From Actinomycetes bacterium (GTDB lineage: Bacteria; Actinomycetota; Acidimicrobiia; Acidimicrobiales; Palsa-688), in the NCBI GenBank assembly GCA_021850325.1, contig JAJZMF010000026.1:124001-188000 (forward strand): a stretch of 64,000 bases of DNA, given 5' to 3'. How positions within the stretch are numbered: position 1 is the first letter of the stretch; each line of letters starts with the position of its first letter. The notes under the pieces are model-generated. The model saw nothing but the letters and a program-made list of their open reading frames with translations, was not told the origin of the DNA and made no database searches. A program made the position numbers and the translations under genes. This document shows, piece after piece, positions 7,954-16,659 of this stretch.

Positions 7954-9726
7954 GTGACCCAGCGCCTCGAGGACTACGCCCTGGTCGGTGACACCCATAC
8001 GGCGGCCCTGGTCGGCCGGGACGGGTCGGTGGACTGGCTGTGCGTGCCCCGCTTCGATTCGGCGGCCTGCTTCGCCGCTCTCCTCGGCACGGCCGACAAC
8101 GGCCGGTGGCTGCTGGCGCCCCAGGAGGGTGGGGCAGCGACCCGCCGCCACTACCAGGGGAGCGGCCTTGTGCTGGTGCAGGAATGGGACACCGCCGGTG
8201 GCTCTGTCCGGGTGACCGACTTCATGCCCCCCCGAGCGCACCGCCCCCGTCTGTACCGGCGAGTGGAGGGCCTGTCAGGGTCGGTCACGATGGCGACCGA
8301 GGTGACCATCCGGTTCGAGTACGGTTCCCAGATCCCCTGGGTGGTGCGGACGGAGCGGGGCCTGCGCGCCGTGGCCGGCCCGGACGCCGTGTCGATCGAG
8401 GGCGACGCCCCCCTCAAGGGAGAGCACATGCGCCACCGGGCGGTGTTCGAGGTCGCTGAGGGTGAGCAGGTGGACTTCGCCCTGCAGTGGGAGCCGTCGT
8501 TCGAGCAGAGCGCGCCCCCTCCCGACGCCGCCCGTGCCCTCTCCGACACGCTTGCGTACTGGCACAGCTGGTCCAAGCGCCTGGTGGAGGTCCACGGTGA
8601 ATGGGAGGCGCTGGTGCAGCGCTCCCTCGTCGTCCTGAAGGCGCTCACCTACGCACCCACCGGGGGGATGGTGGCCGCCCCCACGACCTCGTTGCCCGAG
8701 CAGCTGGGTGGTGCCCGCAACTGGGACTACCGCTACTGCTGGGTCCGGGACGCCACGCTCACCATCGACGGCCTCGTCCTCGCCGGCTGCCGGCAGGAGG
8801 CGGAGGCATGGCTGTGGTGGCTGGTCAGGGCGGCCGCCGGCAACCCGGCCCAGTTGCAGGTCATGTACGGCGTGGGCGGCGAGCGGCGCCTGCCCGAGAT
8901 CGAGCTCGACTGGCTCGCGGGTTACGAGGCGTCCAAGCCGGTACGGGTGGGCAACGCGGCCTCGTTGCAGTTCCAGCTGGACGTGTACGGCGAGCTCATG
9001 GAGGCCATCGACCTGGCCCGGGGCCACGGCATAGATGCAGACGGTGCCATATGGGACCTGCAGCGGGCGCTCCTGGAGTTCGTCGAGGAGCACTGGGACC
9101 AGCCTGACCAGGGTATCTGGGAGCTGCGGGGCTCACCTCAGGCCCTGGTGTACTCGCGGGTGATGGCGTGGGTGGCGATGGACCGGGGGATCCGGGCCGT
9201 CGAGGAGCACGGGCTCGAGGGCCCGGTGGAGCGCTGGCGCAAGGTGCGCGACGCCATCCACGAGCAGGTCTGCCGTTTGGGCTACGACCCCGACCTGGGG
9301 TCGTTCACCCAGGCCTACGGGTCCACCGAGCTGGACGCCAGCCTGCTGCTCATGCCCTTGGTGGGGTTCCTGCCCATCGATGACCCGCGCGTGGTCGGCA
9401 CGGTCGAGGCTGTCCAGCGCGAGCTGGTCCACGACGGCTTCGTGATGCGCTACCGCAACGCGTCGGGGGTGGACGGCCTGGTCGGTGACGAGGGCTCCTT
9501 CCTGCCCTGCAGCCTCTGGTTGGTGTCCTGCCTGGCGCTGCTCGGACGAGCCGGGCCTGCCCGCGAGCTGATGGACAGGGTCGTGGGCGCAGCCAACGAC
9601 CTCGGGCTGTTCTCGGAGGAGTACGACGCAGTGCAGGGGCGGATGGTGGGCAACTTCCCACAGGCCTTCACCCACGTGGCCTTCGTGAACGCCGCCCGCC
9701 ACCTGGCCGGCGCCCTGGCCGACTAG
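7954..9726 (+). CDS. GH15 family glycoside hydrolase (glucoamylase/trehalase-like)
   Basis: 590 residues, about the usual length of bacterial cytosolic GH15 enzymes. The N-terminal beta-sandwich begins with the conserved RLEDYALVGDTHTAALVG. NWDYRYCWVRDA leads into the (alpha/alpha)6 barrel; Glu390 in IWELRG is the likely general acid and Glu555 or Glu556 in FSEEYD the likely base. No signal peptide, so it probably acts in the cytoplasm on trehalose or glucans, which fits the nearby glgC-glgM. Start GTG 7954 is preferred because TAGGCT lies 8 nt upstream; GTG 7924 and TTG 7945 are in frame. Substrate cannot be fixed from sequence. Confidence 0.9.
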   Translation: MTQRLEDYALVGDTHTAALVGRDGSVDWLCVPRFDSAACFAALLGTADNGRWLLAPQEGGAATRRHYQGSGLVLVQEWDTAGGSVRVTDFMPPRAHRPRLYRRVEGLSGSVTMATEVTIRFEYGSQIPWVVRTERGLRAVAGPDAVSIEGDAPLKGEHMRHRAVFEVAEGEQVDFALQWEPSFEQSAPPPDAARALSDTLAYWHSWSKRLVEVHGEWEALVQRSLVVLKALTYAPTGGMVAAPTTSLPEQLGGARNWDYRYCWVRDATLTIDGLVLAGCRQEAEAWLWWLVRAAAGNPAQLQVMYGVGGERRLPEIELDWLAGYEASKPVRVGNAASLQFQLDVYGELMEAIDLARGHGIDADGAIWDLQRALLEFVEEHWDQPDQGIWELRGSPQALVYSRVMAWVAMDRGIRAVEEHGLEGPVERWRKVRDAIHEQVCRLGYDPDLGSFTQAYGSTELDASLLLMPLVGFLPIDDPRVVGTVEAVQRELVHDGFVMRYRNASGVDGLVGDEGSFLPCSLWLVSCLALLGRAGPARELMDRVVGAANDLGLFSEEYDAVQGRMVGNFPQAFTHVAFVNAARHLAGALAD

Positions 9727-10583
9727 ACGGCGGCGGCTGTCCCCGGGCAGATCTGGCGCGTCCAGTGAGCCACGGCGCCGGGGTGCATCTGGGGGAGCAG
9801 GTGCCCGGCCCCAACGACTGTCTCGAGCCGGGCAGCGGGGAGGCGAGCGGCCAGGCGTCGCGCGGTGGGGACCGGCACCACGCGGTCCAGGCTGCCCGTG
9901 AGCACCAGGAAGGGGCCGGCCGCTGCCCCCATGAGGGTGGCCATGACCGGTAGCTCGTGGACCAGGGCGCGCTGTTCCACGGCGAAGCTGGCCCAGGTGG
10001 CCGGCCGTCGCCAGGACCGGGCCAGTTCCTCGATCTGCTGGTGGGGCTGTGAACGCAGGCGCCAGCCCGCGAAGGCCCGGCCCGGGCCCCAGGAGAGCAG
10101 GCGGCCCACCGTGCTCAGGCTGGCAGCCACCAACGCCCTGCCGACCAGTGGTCGTGCCAGGAGGCGGTCCAGGTGCCCGGCCGGCTCGAAGGGCGAGACC
10201 GATGCCACGAGCACCACACCGCAGACGCGCTCCGGGTAGGCCAGGGCGAGCGCCAGTGCCACCCCGCCCCCCCAGCTGTGGCCGACGACCACGGCCGGGC
10301 CAAGGTCCAAGCGGTCCATGAGCTCCGCCACCTGCTCGGCATTGGCCAGGAAGCCCGCTGCCCGCCCCCCTGTCCGCCCGTAACCGGGGCGGTCAGGTGC
10401 CACGACGAGGTGGTCCTGCTCGAGCTCCCGGCTCACTGCGGCCCAGTCGCCCGCTGTCCCCGGCTGCCCGTGGAGGAGGACCACGGGGTGGCCCTGGCCG
10501 GATATGTCGGCCACCAGTGGCTTGGCCCGCCCCGGTTTCACCCCTCCAGCGTGGGCCCGCCACGTCGCCCTGGGACCGGCCAT
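9723..10583 (-). CDS. Alpha/beta hydrolase
   Basis: 286 residues. Oxyanion-hole segment VVLLHGQPGTAGDW, then nucleophile elbow GHSWGG (Ser) near residue 108, acid Asp in LTGSLDRVVP and His in VGAGHLLPQ near the C-terminus. Fold family is clear; substrate is not. The ATG lies 13 nt after the stop of the truncated globin gene, so the two are probably co-transcribed. The 3' end overlaps the GH15 stop by 4 nt on the opposite strand. Confidence 0.85.
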   Translation of the reverse strand: MAGPRATWRAHAGGVKPGRAKPLVADISGQGHPVVLLHGQPGTAGDWAAVSRELEQDHLVVAPDRPGYGRTGGRAAGFLANAEQVAELMDRLDLGPAVVVGHSWGGGVALALALAYPERVCGVVLVASVSPFEPAGHLDRLLARPLVGRALVAASLSTVGRLLSWGPGRAFAGWRLRSQPHQQIEELARSWRRPATWASFAVEQRALVHELPVMATLMGAAAGPFLVLTGSLDRVVPVPTARRLAARLPAARLETVVGAGHLLPQMHPGAVAHWTRQICPGTAAAV

Positions 10584-10596
10584 GGTCGTCGTCGCC

Positions 10597-10959
10597 TCAG
10601 GAGGCCGTGTTGACCATATGGGCCGCAGAGGCCCGGAAGTAGCCCATCAGCTGGGCGTTGTCCAGTGCGCTCAGGCCCGCCGCCTCGACAGCGGCGCTCA
10701 TGTGGGCAAGCCAGTGGTCCCGTTCCTCGGGCCCCACCCGGAAGGGCAGGTGGCGTGCCCGGAGCTGAGGGTGGCCCCGCTCGTCCTCGTAGGCGCGCGG
10801 GCCTCCCCAGAACTGGGCCAGGAACAGGCAGAGGTGCCTGCGGGAGGGGCCGAGGTCCTCGGGGTAAAGGGGCCGGAGCAGCGGGTCGGCCTCCACGCCG
10901 GCGTAGAAGCGTTCGGTCAACGCCTCGAAGAAGGCCATCCCGCCCAAGCGGTCGTACAT
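10597..10959 (-). CDS. glbO: Truncated haemoglobin, group II (GlbO-like)
   Basis: 120 residues from ATG 10959, which has GAGG about 7 nt upstream; a longer frame to 11160 exists but lacks globin features. YDRLGGMAFFEALTERFYAGV is the start of a 2-on-2 globin (exact match split here at 20 residues: YDRLGGMAFFEALTERFYAG). PLYPEDL, FLAQFWGG, and the haem-ligand His region HLPF follow, with a Trp (DHWLAHM) at the G8 position typical of group II. Likely binds O2 or NO, or acts in oxidant protection. Precedes an alpha/beta hydrolase in an apparent operon. Confidence 0.92.
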   Translation of the reverse strand: MYDRLGGMAFFEALTERFYAGVEADPLLRPLYPEDLGPSRRHLCLFLAQFWGGPRAYEDERGHPQLRARHLPFRVGPEERDHWLAHMSAAVEAAGLSALDNAQLMGYFRASAAHMVNTAS

Positions 10960-11084
10960 CGTCGTCCTCGTAGTTGGCAAACCAACCTCGTCCCCGCCGG
11001 TGACACGGTCCGCTCCCGGCGCCGGGGCCAACTTAACAAAACGGCCGCGCACCTCGTGAGCGGCCAGCGGAGGGGAGGCCCCGG

Positions 11085-11090
11085 TACGAT
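11085..11090 (+). promoter_or_regulatory. Leaderless-type -10 for the DUF732-like gene
   Basis: TACGAT stands 6 nt before GTG 11097, with no Shine-Dalgarno between them, matching the leaderless arrangement seen at several genes in the window. Confidence 0.45.
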
Positions 11091-11096
11091 CGGTGC

Positions 11097-11456
11097 GTGC
11101 CTGCCCCCTGCGTGCCGGCCAGAGCCCTCTGGCGTACCGGGCTGGTCGCTCTCGGTGCACTGAGCCTGGCCGCCTGTGGCGCCGGCCCCGCCCCCAGCGC
11201 CCGGCAGTCCCAGAGGTTCCTCGACTCGGTCTACAGCCGGGCTCCCGACATCGGCGGCTATCGTACGGGCAGCCAACTGGTGAGCCTGGGCGAGGCGGTC
11301 TGCGCGGACCTGCGGGCCGGTGCCACCGTGCAACAGCTGGCCGACCGTACCCGGCTGCTCGAGGGCAGCGTCGCCCTGCCCCCGGCCGACCTGGGAGTCG
11401 TCATTTCGGCCGCCGTCGCCGTGATGTGCCCCACGTTCAGCAAGCTGCTGGGCTGA
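11097..11456 (+). CDS. Small DUF732-like lipoprotein
   Basis: 119 residues. A signal peptide ends in the lipobox LAAC (Cys about residue 25), so the mature protein should be lipid-anchored on the outer face of the membrane. The mature part, with SQRFLDSVYSRAP, a Cys-containing helix LGEAVCADLRAG and a second Cys in AVMCPTFSKLL, resembles the DUF732 fold common in mycobacterial secreted proteins, where two Cys form a disulfide. Function unknown. It runs toward the FHA gene on the other strand with a 16-nt gap. Confidence 0.75.
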   Translation: MPAPCVPARALWRTGLVALGALSLAACGAGPAPSARQSQRFLDSVYSRAPDIGGYRTGSQLVSLGEAVCADLRAGATVQQLADRTRLLEGSVALPPADLGVVISAAVAVMCPTFSKLLG

Positions 11457-11472
11457 GCGCCATTGCCCCCGT

Positions 11473-12882
11473 TCATCCCGGCCAGGCGGCGAGGTACGTG
11501 AAGACCCGGCCACCGCACGACAGGTGGGAGCCTGTGGCCAGCTCGCGCTGTTCGTGGCGGGCCAGCAGGGCCCAGCCCGGGCCCCCCGGTGCCTGGACGC
11601 TGGTGCCCCCCTCCGCCCCCCGGTCCACGAGGTAGACGCCCCAGTCCCGTACCTGCACCTCGCAGTGCACAGGGGCCATCATGTGGTTGTTCCCCGCCAG
11701 CATGGTGATGGCCTGGGCGGTGCCTGAACGGGCCTCCGGGGAGCTGCCCGCCTCGCTGCCGATGAGGCAGGTGCGCTCCAGGGACCACACGGAGCCGTCG
11801 TCGGCCAACAGCACCCCCAGGGAGGGACGCGGCCCGCTGACCTGGGCCAGACCGGACAGGGAGCGGCCGCACAGGGCGCAAGTAGCAGAGCGGGGGTGGT
11901 TCATGTGGCCCTCTTCGCAGCGCAGGCCCACCACCTGGGGCCGGTCGGCGGCCGCGCCGGTGACGGCGCCGGCCTGGGAGAGAGGCCCTGTCCCGGCGGG
12001 GAGGACCGAGCGCAGGTCGACCAGGTTGGGGTTGCCCGCTGAGGGGGGCGCGGCCGGCAGCTCCGGCCCCGGTGGCGCGGAGGGCACCGGCCCGGGCGAC
12101 GTCGTCGGGCCGCCCCCCTGGCCCGGCCCGCCCCCCTGGCCCGGCCCGCCCCCCTGGCTCGGGAAGCCACCTTGGACGGGAGCCAACTGGCCGGTGGCAG
12201 CGCCCACCGGCCCGGCCTGAGGCCCCGCCGTGGCCTGGGGGGAGGGCGCGAGCACAGGGCTCGTCGGTGCGGGCCCCGGGGCCTGCGGGACGGGGGCCTG
12301 AGCGGTCGGCCCGGCCACGTAGCCGGGGCCTCCGTAGGCGGTTGTCGTGCCCTGCGCATGGTCCGCACCGGCAACAGCCGGCCCAACAGAGGCGGACGGT
12401 GCCGGGGTGGGCGGGGCGGCGGGGCGGAGCATCACGAAGCCGGCTCCGGGGACCGTTCCCGAACGCAGGTCGAACGGGTTCCCCGGGGGGCTCTGGGGCG
12501 GTGGCGGTGCTCCGTAGGGGAGGACGATGAGCGGCCACGGGCGCCCGATCGGGGCGACCATCCACCCCGGCACGGGTTGGGGTGCCAGCCAGCGCCCGCT
12601 GTCCCAGGCCTGGACCGGCCCGTGGAGGAACAAGGTGAGCCCGTTGGCTCCCGGGCCGACGACGGCAAAGGGCGCCTGTGGCTCGGGGTCGCCCCGCTGC
12701 AGGATGGAGATGAACGAGTTGGCCAGCTGGTCGCCGCACTGTGGCGAGCCGGCGAGCCTCTGGGCCTCCGTCACCAGGTGGGCCTGGAGGGCTGGGCTGG
12801 CCTGGGGCCCGGCCCACACCGCCAGGTCCCCGAAGCGGGCGACCAGCCCGGGCCCGGGGAGGACTTCGAGTTTGTCTGGCAC
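11473..12882 (-). CDS. FHA-domain protein with zinc ribbon and Gly/Pro-rich linker
   Basis: 469 residues from GTG 12882, with AGGAGG 7 nt upstream. Four parts: a folded N-terminal region of about 150 residues of unknown type; a low-complexity Pro/Gly/Gln linker with three 6-residue GQGGGP-type repeats (encoded by 18-bp repeats near 12111-12165); a zinc-ribbon-like element CEEGH ... CALC near residue 321-342; and a C-terminal FHA domain (LGVLLADDG, CLIGSE, VHCEVQVRDWG, VDRGAEGGT). FHA domains bind phosphothreonine. The same ribbon-plus-FHA layout occurs, from memory, in actinobacterial proteins near type VII secretion loci. The gene directly follows the pseudokinase. Confidence 0.75.
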   Translation of the reverse strand: MPDKLEVLPGPGLVARFGDLAVWAGPQASPALQAHLVTEAQRLAGSPQCGDQLANSFISILQRGDPEPQAPFAVVGPGANGLTLFLHGPVQAWDSGRWLAPQPVPGWMVAPIGRPWPLIVLPYGAPPPPQSPPGNPFDLRSGTVPGAGFVMLRPAAPPTPAPSASVGPAVAGADHAQGTTTAYGGPGYVAGPTAQAPVPQAPGPAPTSPVLAPSPQATAGPQAGPVGAATGQLAPVQGGFPSQGGGPGQGGGPGQGGGPTTSPGPVPSAPPGPELPAAPPSAGNPNLVDLRSVLPAGTGPLSQAGAVTGAAADRPQVVGLRCEEGHMNHPRSATCALCGRSLSGLAQVSGPRPSLGVLLADDGSVWSLERTCLIGSEAGSSPEARSGTAQAITMLAGNNHMMAPVHCEVQVRDWGVYLVDRGAEGGTSVQAPGGPGWALLARHEQRELATGSHLSCGGRVFTYLAAWPG

Positions 12883-12912
12883 CTTTTTACCTCCTGCGCG
12901 TCCGAGCTGCGG

Positions 12913-13716
12913 TCAGCCGAGCTCGGCGGCCTGGTCGAGACGGTCGGCTACCTCTGAAGCGGTGCGGGGCCTGGACGACGGGTCGGTGGCCAGGCACTGG
13001 CGAGCTAGTTCGGCTACGAGGGGCGGGGCCTCGGGCGGCACGGGTTGGGGGACGGCCAACAACTGGGCCAGAGCCTGGACGACGGGGACGTCGTCCTTGT
13101 CGGGGAACGGAGGCGAGCCCGAGGTTGCCGCCTGAAGGGTTGCCCCCAGTGCCCAGATGTCCGACCAGCGGCCGGCCTCGCCTCTCAGGAGATGGGGGTC
13201 GACGAAGCCGAGCGGCGGGTAGCCGACCTGCAGCAGTGGTTGGTGCCCGTCGGCCAGGGGCGGCGGTGCCAGTACGGCCTGGCCATCGGACGGCCCCGTG
13301 AGGCAGATGGCCTGAGGGCAGATGCCGCCATGGAGCACGCCCGCCTCGTGCAGGGCGTGCGCCCCCCGGGCAGCTGCGGCCAGGGCTCGCAGCTTGGCGG
13401 CCATCGTCATCCCCTGGGCACCGGCCAGCGTGCCCGTGACAACCGTGGTTGCGGAGGTGAAGACGACCGGCCGCCCCGCCCATTCACCCGCCCCGGCTTC
13501 CAGCCAATCGGGCAGATGGGGTGAGCGGACCGCAGCCACATGCTCGAGGCGCCGGCGCACGCTGGTCAGGGGGGCGCGGGCGAGAGGCCCGAGCACCCAG
13601 ACCGTGACCGTGCCCCCGCCCCCGAGACGGGCGGGCCGTCGGGCGCTCGAGCAGGGTAGGACACCGTCGTCGGCGACCGCGCCGATGACCTCGTAATCGG
13701 CTAGCTGGTTAGCCAC
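12913..13716 (-). CDS. Ser/Thr pseudokinase
   Basis: 267 residues from GTG 13716 (AAGGAGG 7 nt upstream). The C-lobe of a Hanks-type kinase can be traced: HALHEAGVLHGGICPQAI (123ff), WSDIWALG at 184-191 and the conserved Arg in DPSSRPR at 249. The catalytic residues are gone: the HRD Asp is Gly (HGG, 129-131), the VAIK Lys position reads VTVWV, no DFG is present and the glycine loop is absent. It should not phosphorylate and probably acts as a scaffold or phosphoprotein reader. It lies between a membrane protein and an FHA protein on the same strand. No transmembrane segment is seen. Confidence 0.78.
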   Translation of the reverse strand: MANQLADYEVIGAVADDGVLPCSSARRPARLGGGGTVTVWVLGPLARAPLTSVRRRLEHVAAVRSPHLPDWLEAGAGEWAGRPVVFTSATTVVTGTLAGAQGMTMAAKLRALAAAARGAHALHEAGVLHGGICPQAICLTGPSDGQAVLAPPPLADGHQPLLQVGYPPLGFVDPHLLRGEAGRWSDIWALGATLQAATSGSPPFPDKDDVPVVQALAQLLAVPQPVPPEAPPLVAELARQCLATDPSSRPRTASEVADRLDQAAELG

Positions 13717-13803
13717 TAGGTAGCCTCCTTGGACCTTTGCAGGAGGACGCTACCGGCTGCGCACCGGGGTGCGTCGGAAGGACCACGGCCCACGGCCCGG
13801 TCG

Positions 13804-14412
13804 CTAAGGGGCGAGGGCCAGCGTGGACAGGGAGCGCCGGCCGGTCGGTGAGGCGGGGACGGCTACCAGCCAGACCAGCGACTGGGTGCCCCGGGCCCAT
13901 GCCATGACGGCCTCGGCTGCACGTCCACCGCTCAGGGCGAAGTGGTACTCGAAGGCCCGGTCCGCGTTCTTCAGCCGGACCGGGATGTAGGACCGCCCGG
14001 TGTAGGGCCCCCCGAGGAAGGTCGTCACGATGGCGGGAGGGGGCGACGCCGGGGAAGGAGGCCGGGTGGCCTGGGTCACCGACTCGCCCACGCCACGGCC
14101 CCCGGCCCCGAAGAACACGTCCCCGGCGGGATCGCTCAGGCCCTGTTCCAGGGACCACGAGCGGGGCACCGAGAAGCTGGCGTATATCCCGGGCACTGCC
14201 TTCCAGCCCGTGGGCACCGGAGGCTTGACCGTGGGGTAGTTGCCGTTGAGGCCCACTGCGGCCCAGGCCACGATGCCCACACAAACCGGGGTGATGCCGA
14301 GGACTGCCAGCCATGTCCAGGTACGGCGCCGGTCCGCCCGGGTGGGCTGGTGCAGACGGGGGTCGTGCCGGGGCGGGCCGGTGGTGGCGCCCGGGCCGAG
14401 CGTGGCCGTCAA
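13804..14412 (-). CDS. Single-pass membrane protein of unknown function
   Basis: 202 residues if it starts at TTG 14412, which overlaps the stop of the Fur-family gene as TTGA; ATG 14484 is possible but would overlap that gene by 76 nt. A basic N-terminal tail is followed by a transmembrane helix (WLAVLGITPVCVGIVAWAAV) and an extracellular domain of about 150 residues with no family I recognise. The outside part includes SFSVPRSWSLEQGL, reminiscent of PsbP-like lipoprotein folds, but this is only an impression. Neighbours are Fur upstream and the pseudokinase 87 nt downstream. Confidence 0.6.
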   Translation of the reverse strand: MTATLGPGATTGPPRHDPRLHQPTRADRRRTWTWLAVLGITPVCVGIVAWAAVGLNGNYPTVKPPVPTGWKAVPGIYASFSVPRSWSLEQGLSDPAGDVFFGAGGRGVGESVTQATRPPSPASPPPAIVTTFLGGPYTGRSYIPVRLKNADRAFEYHFALSGGRAAEAVMAWARGTQSLVWLVAVPASPTGRRSLSTLALAP

Positions 14413-14942
14413 GGCCGGCCTGCCGGCTGGGGCGTGGCCCGGGGCAGGGCCTGGTCCCGGCGAGCGGAGCGTGCTCTGTTGCATGTGGCACAGGCACCCA
14501 GGACGTCCAGCCTGTGGTCGTCGCTGACGAACCCGCTGGAACCGGTCAGCGAGGCCAGGTAACTGTTCATGGCCTGTTCGAAAGCCGGTGTGGGCGTCAC
14601 GTCGAGCACCTGGCCGCAGTAGGTGCACACCAGGTGGTGGTGGTGCTCGGTGATGTCCTCGGCCAGCTCGAAGCGGAAGTACCCGTCGTTGGCCGCCACC
14701 CGCCGGACGACCCCGGCCTGCTGCAGGTCGACCAGGTGACGGTAGGCGGAGCTGCGAGGCATGCGGGGTGCCTGCTCGGCGATGTCCTCGATGCTGAGCG
14801 GGTGGCCGGCCTGAGCCAGAAGGTCGACCAGGGCACGCCGCCCGCTCGTGTAGCGCTGGGCCGCCTGCCGCAGCCGTTCCTCCACCAGGCCGTGCAGGCT
14901 GTCGCCGCCGGTCTTGTCTCCCGGGCCCCGGCTCACCGTCAC
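14409..14942 (-). CDS. Fur-family metalloregulator
   Basis: 177 residues. The winged helix includes YTSGRRALVDLLAQAGHPLS and SSAYRHLVDLQQAGVVRR; the dimer/metal part has EHHHHLVCTYCGQVLDV with three adjacent His and a CxxC, and a second CxxC (CATC) near the C-terminus, the structural zinc site of many Fur/Zur proteins. GTG 14942 overlaps the stop of the upstream permease (GTGA). As the last transport-linked gene of the metal-import operon it probably represses that operon at the palindrome near 18531. Zur is the first guess, but the binding-protein ligands leave manganese or iron possible. Confidence 0.88.
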   Translation of the reverse strand: MTVSRGPGDKTGGDSLHGLVEERLRQAAQRYTSGRRALVDLLAQAGHPLSIEDIAEQAPRMPRSSAYRHLVDLQQAGVVRRVAANDGYFRFELAEDITEHHHHLVCTYCGQVLDVTPTPAFEQAMNSYLASLTGSSGFVSDDHRLDVLGACATCNRARSARRDQALPRATPQPAGRP

Positions 14943-15766
14943 GACCTTACCGCCGCACGGGCACGCGCCCGCCGTCGGTGGGACGAGGCGGCGCGGCCCA
15001 CCAGGTACCACACGACCGCCGACGCACCCACGAACGCCCCCAGCGGCCAGTTGCTGGCGTAGGAGGCGACCATGGCCGTCCACACCGTTACCAGGGCCAG
15101 CCCGACGGACAGGGCGAGGGCGGCGCCGGGCCGGTCCGTGAGCGACCGGGACGCTGCGGGCGGGCCGATCATGAGGCTGAAGACGAGCAGGGCACCCACC
15201 ACGGGCAGGGCCAAGGTGGTGGCGGCTCCGACCGCCAACAGGAACCAGAAGTCGGCCCGTTCGGGCACCACGCCCCGCGCCCGGGCCAGCTCGGGTGCCG
15301 CTGCTGTGAGCAGCAGCCTCCGGTAGGAGGAGAGGACCAAACCGGTGCAGGCCACGCCCAGGCCCACCGTGGGCCAGAGGTAGCCGGCGCTGACCGCCAG
15401 CGGTTCGCCGAAGAGCAGGGAGAACGTCTGGTCGGCGTACTGGGACCCCAGGCTGAGGAAGAGGGCGCCTGTTGCCAGCATGCCCACCAGCACCAGGGCC
15501 GTGACCACGTCGTGCCGGCCCTTACGGCCCCAGCGGGCGATCGCAACCACTGCGGCCAGTGCCACCAGGCCCGAGCCGAGCAGAGTGCTCGTGCCCACCA
15601 GCGCCGCCCCGGCCGCACCCGTGAACGCGCCCTGGGGTATGGCGTGAGCAGCGAAGGTCGCCCCCCTCACCACGACGAAGAAGCCGACCACGCCGGCCAC
15701 GACAGCGACCACGCTGGTGGCCTCCCAGCTGTGGACCATGAAGGGGGAGAAGAGCCCGGAGAACAC
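14939..15766 (-). CDS. Metal ABC transporter permease, second copy (ABC-3 family)
   Basis: 275 residues, eight or nine hydrophobic helices, with the ABC-3 hallmark GATFAAHAIPQGAFTGAAGA after the first helices (cytoplasmic/core segment) and SLMIGPPAASRSL near the C-terminus. GTG 15766 is 3 nt after the stop of the first permease and has GAGGG 6 nt upstream. The longer open frame reaching 16696 is a shadow of the first permease. Two different permeases suggest a heterodimeric channel, as in TroCD or SitCD systems. Confidence 0.88.
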   Translation of the reverse strand: MFSGLFSPFMVHSWEATSVVAVVAGVVGFFVVVRGATFAAHAIPQGAFTGAAGAALVGTSTLLGSGLVALAAVVAIARWGRKGRHDVVTALVLVGMLATGALFLSLGSQYADQTFSLLFGEPLAVSAGYLWPTVGLGVACTGLVLSSYRRLLLTAAAPELARARGVVPERADFWFLLAVGAATTLALPVVGALLVFSLMIGPPAASRSLTDRPGAALALSVGLALVTVWTAMVASYASNWPLGAFVGASAVVWYLVGRAASSHRRRARARAAVRS

Positions 15767-15768
15767 GG

Positions 15769-16659
15769 CTAGCCCTCGCTCTGCTGCGATGCCCGGCCCC
15801 GCGCGTGCATGTGACCGCTGGCCACGCGGGAGGCCCCGTAGGCCAGGAGCACCAGCGCCACGACAAAGAAGCTCACCGGCCAGCCCTGGCCTCGGGGCGG
15901 CCAGTTGAAGCTGTCGTAGGACAGGACGATGCCCCCCCAGACGCTCAGCATGGCCACCAGGCCGGCCCATGCCATGGCCCTGCCCGGCCGGCGGACCACG
16001 CCCAGCGTGGCGGCTGCCGGTCCGACCACCAGCGCCGTGGACAGCACAGCGCCCACGGTCAGGGCGGAGAGGGACACCGCGGCGGCCAGGGCACCGAGGT
16101 AGGCGAGCCCGACCAGGCGCACAGGCACGCCCCTGGCCGCTGCCAGTTCGGGGCTGACCGAGCTGAGCAGCAGGGGGCGGTAGGCAAGGGCCACCAGGCC
16201 GACGGCCAGGCCGCCCAGCGCCACGACCCAGGGCCAGCTGGACGTGCTCACCGAGAAGATGGACCCGAACAGCACGGTCACGGCGGCACCGCTGGCGTTC
16301 CGGGTCGTGGCGCTCAGGTAGAGGAACAGAGCCGAGAGCCCCAGCGCCGCGCCGAGCACGGCACCGGTGACAAGGTCCCGGTCCCGCTCGCGGCGGGCGC
16401 TGAGGGCTTCCATGGACGCCGCTCCGGTGGCTGCAGCGGCGGCGAAGCCGACCACCGGGCTGATCCCGAGGAGCACCGCGGCAGACCCTCCGGTCGAGGT
16501 GATGTCGGCGAAAGCGTGGCCGGCGAAGGACTGGCGCCGCAGCACCGCCAGCACGCCCACGGGCGCGCAGACCAGTGCGACCATGGTCCCGGTCACCAGG
16601 GCTGCCTGTACGGGGCCGTTGGAGAAGAAGCCGGGGGCGAAGAGCCAGCTCACTGTCAC
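15769..16659 (-). CDS. Metal ABC transporter permease, first copy (ABC-3 family)
   Basis: 296 residues. GTG 16659 overlaps the stop of the ATPase gene (GTGA); GGGAGG just upstream would suit GTG 16653 better (9 nt), so the start is uncertain by two codons. SFAGHAFADITSTGGSAAVLLG is the conserved ABC-3 core (quoted part SFAGHAFADITSTGG), and ALVVGPAAATLGVVRRPGR matches the C-terminal signature. The protein ends in a short polar His-containing tail (GHMHARG), which might touch metal. Works with the second permease, the ATPase and the binding protein. Confidence 0.88.
   Translation of the reverse strand: MTVSWLFAPGFFSNGPVQAALVTGTMVALVCAPVGVLAVLRRQSFAGHAFADITSTGGSAAVLLGISPVVGFAAAAATGAASMEALSARRERDRDLVTGAVLGAALGLSALFLYLSATTRNASGAAVTVLFGSIFSVSTSSWPWVVALGGLAVGLVALAYRPLLLSSVSPELAAARGVPVRLVGLAYLGALAAAVSLSALTVGAVLSTALVVGPAAATLGVVRRPGRAMAWAGLVAMLSVWGGIVLSYDSFNWPPRGQGWPVSFFVVALVLLAYGASRVASGHMHARGRASQQSEG

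Noticed and set aside
12111-12165. 18-bp GC-rich repeats as an intergenic repeat element
   Set aside because: They lie in frame in the FHA gene and encode the GQGGGP linker.
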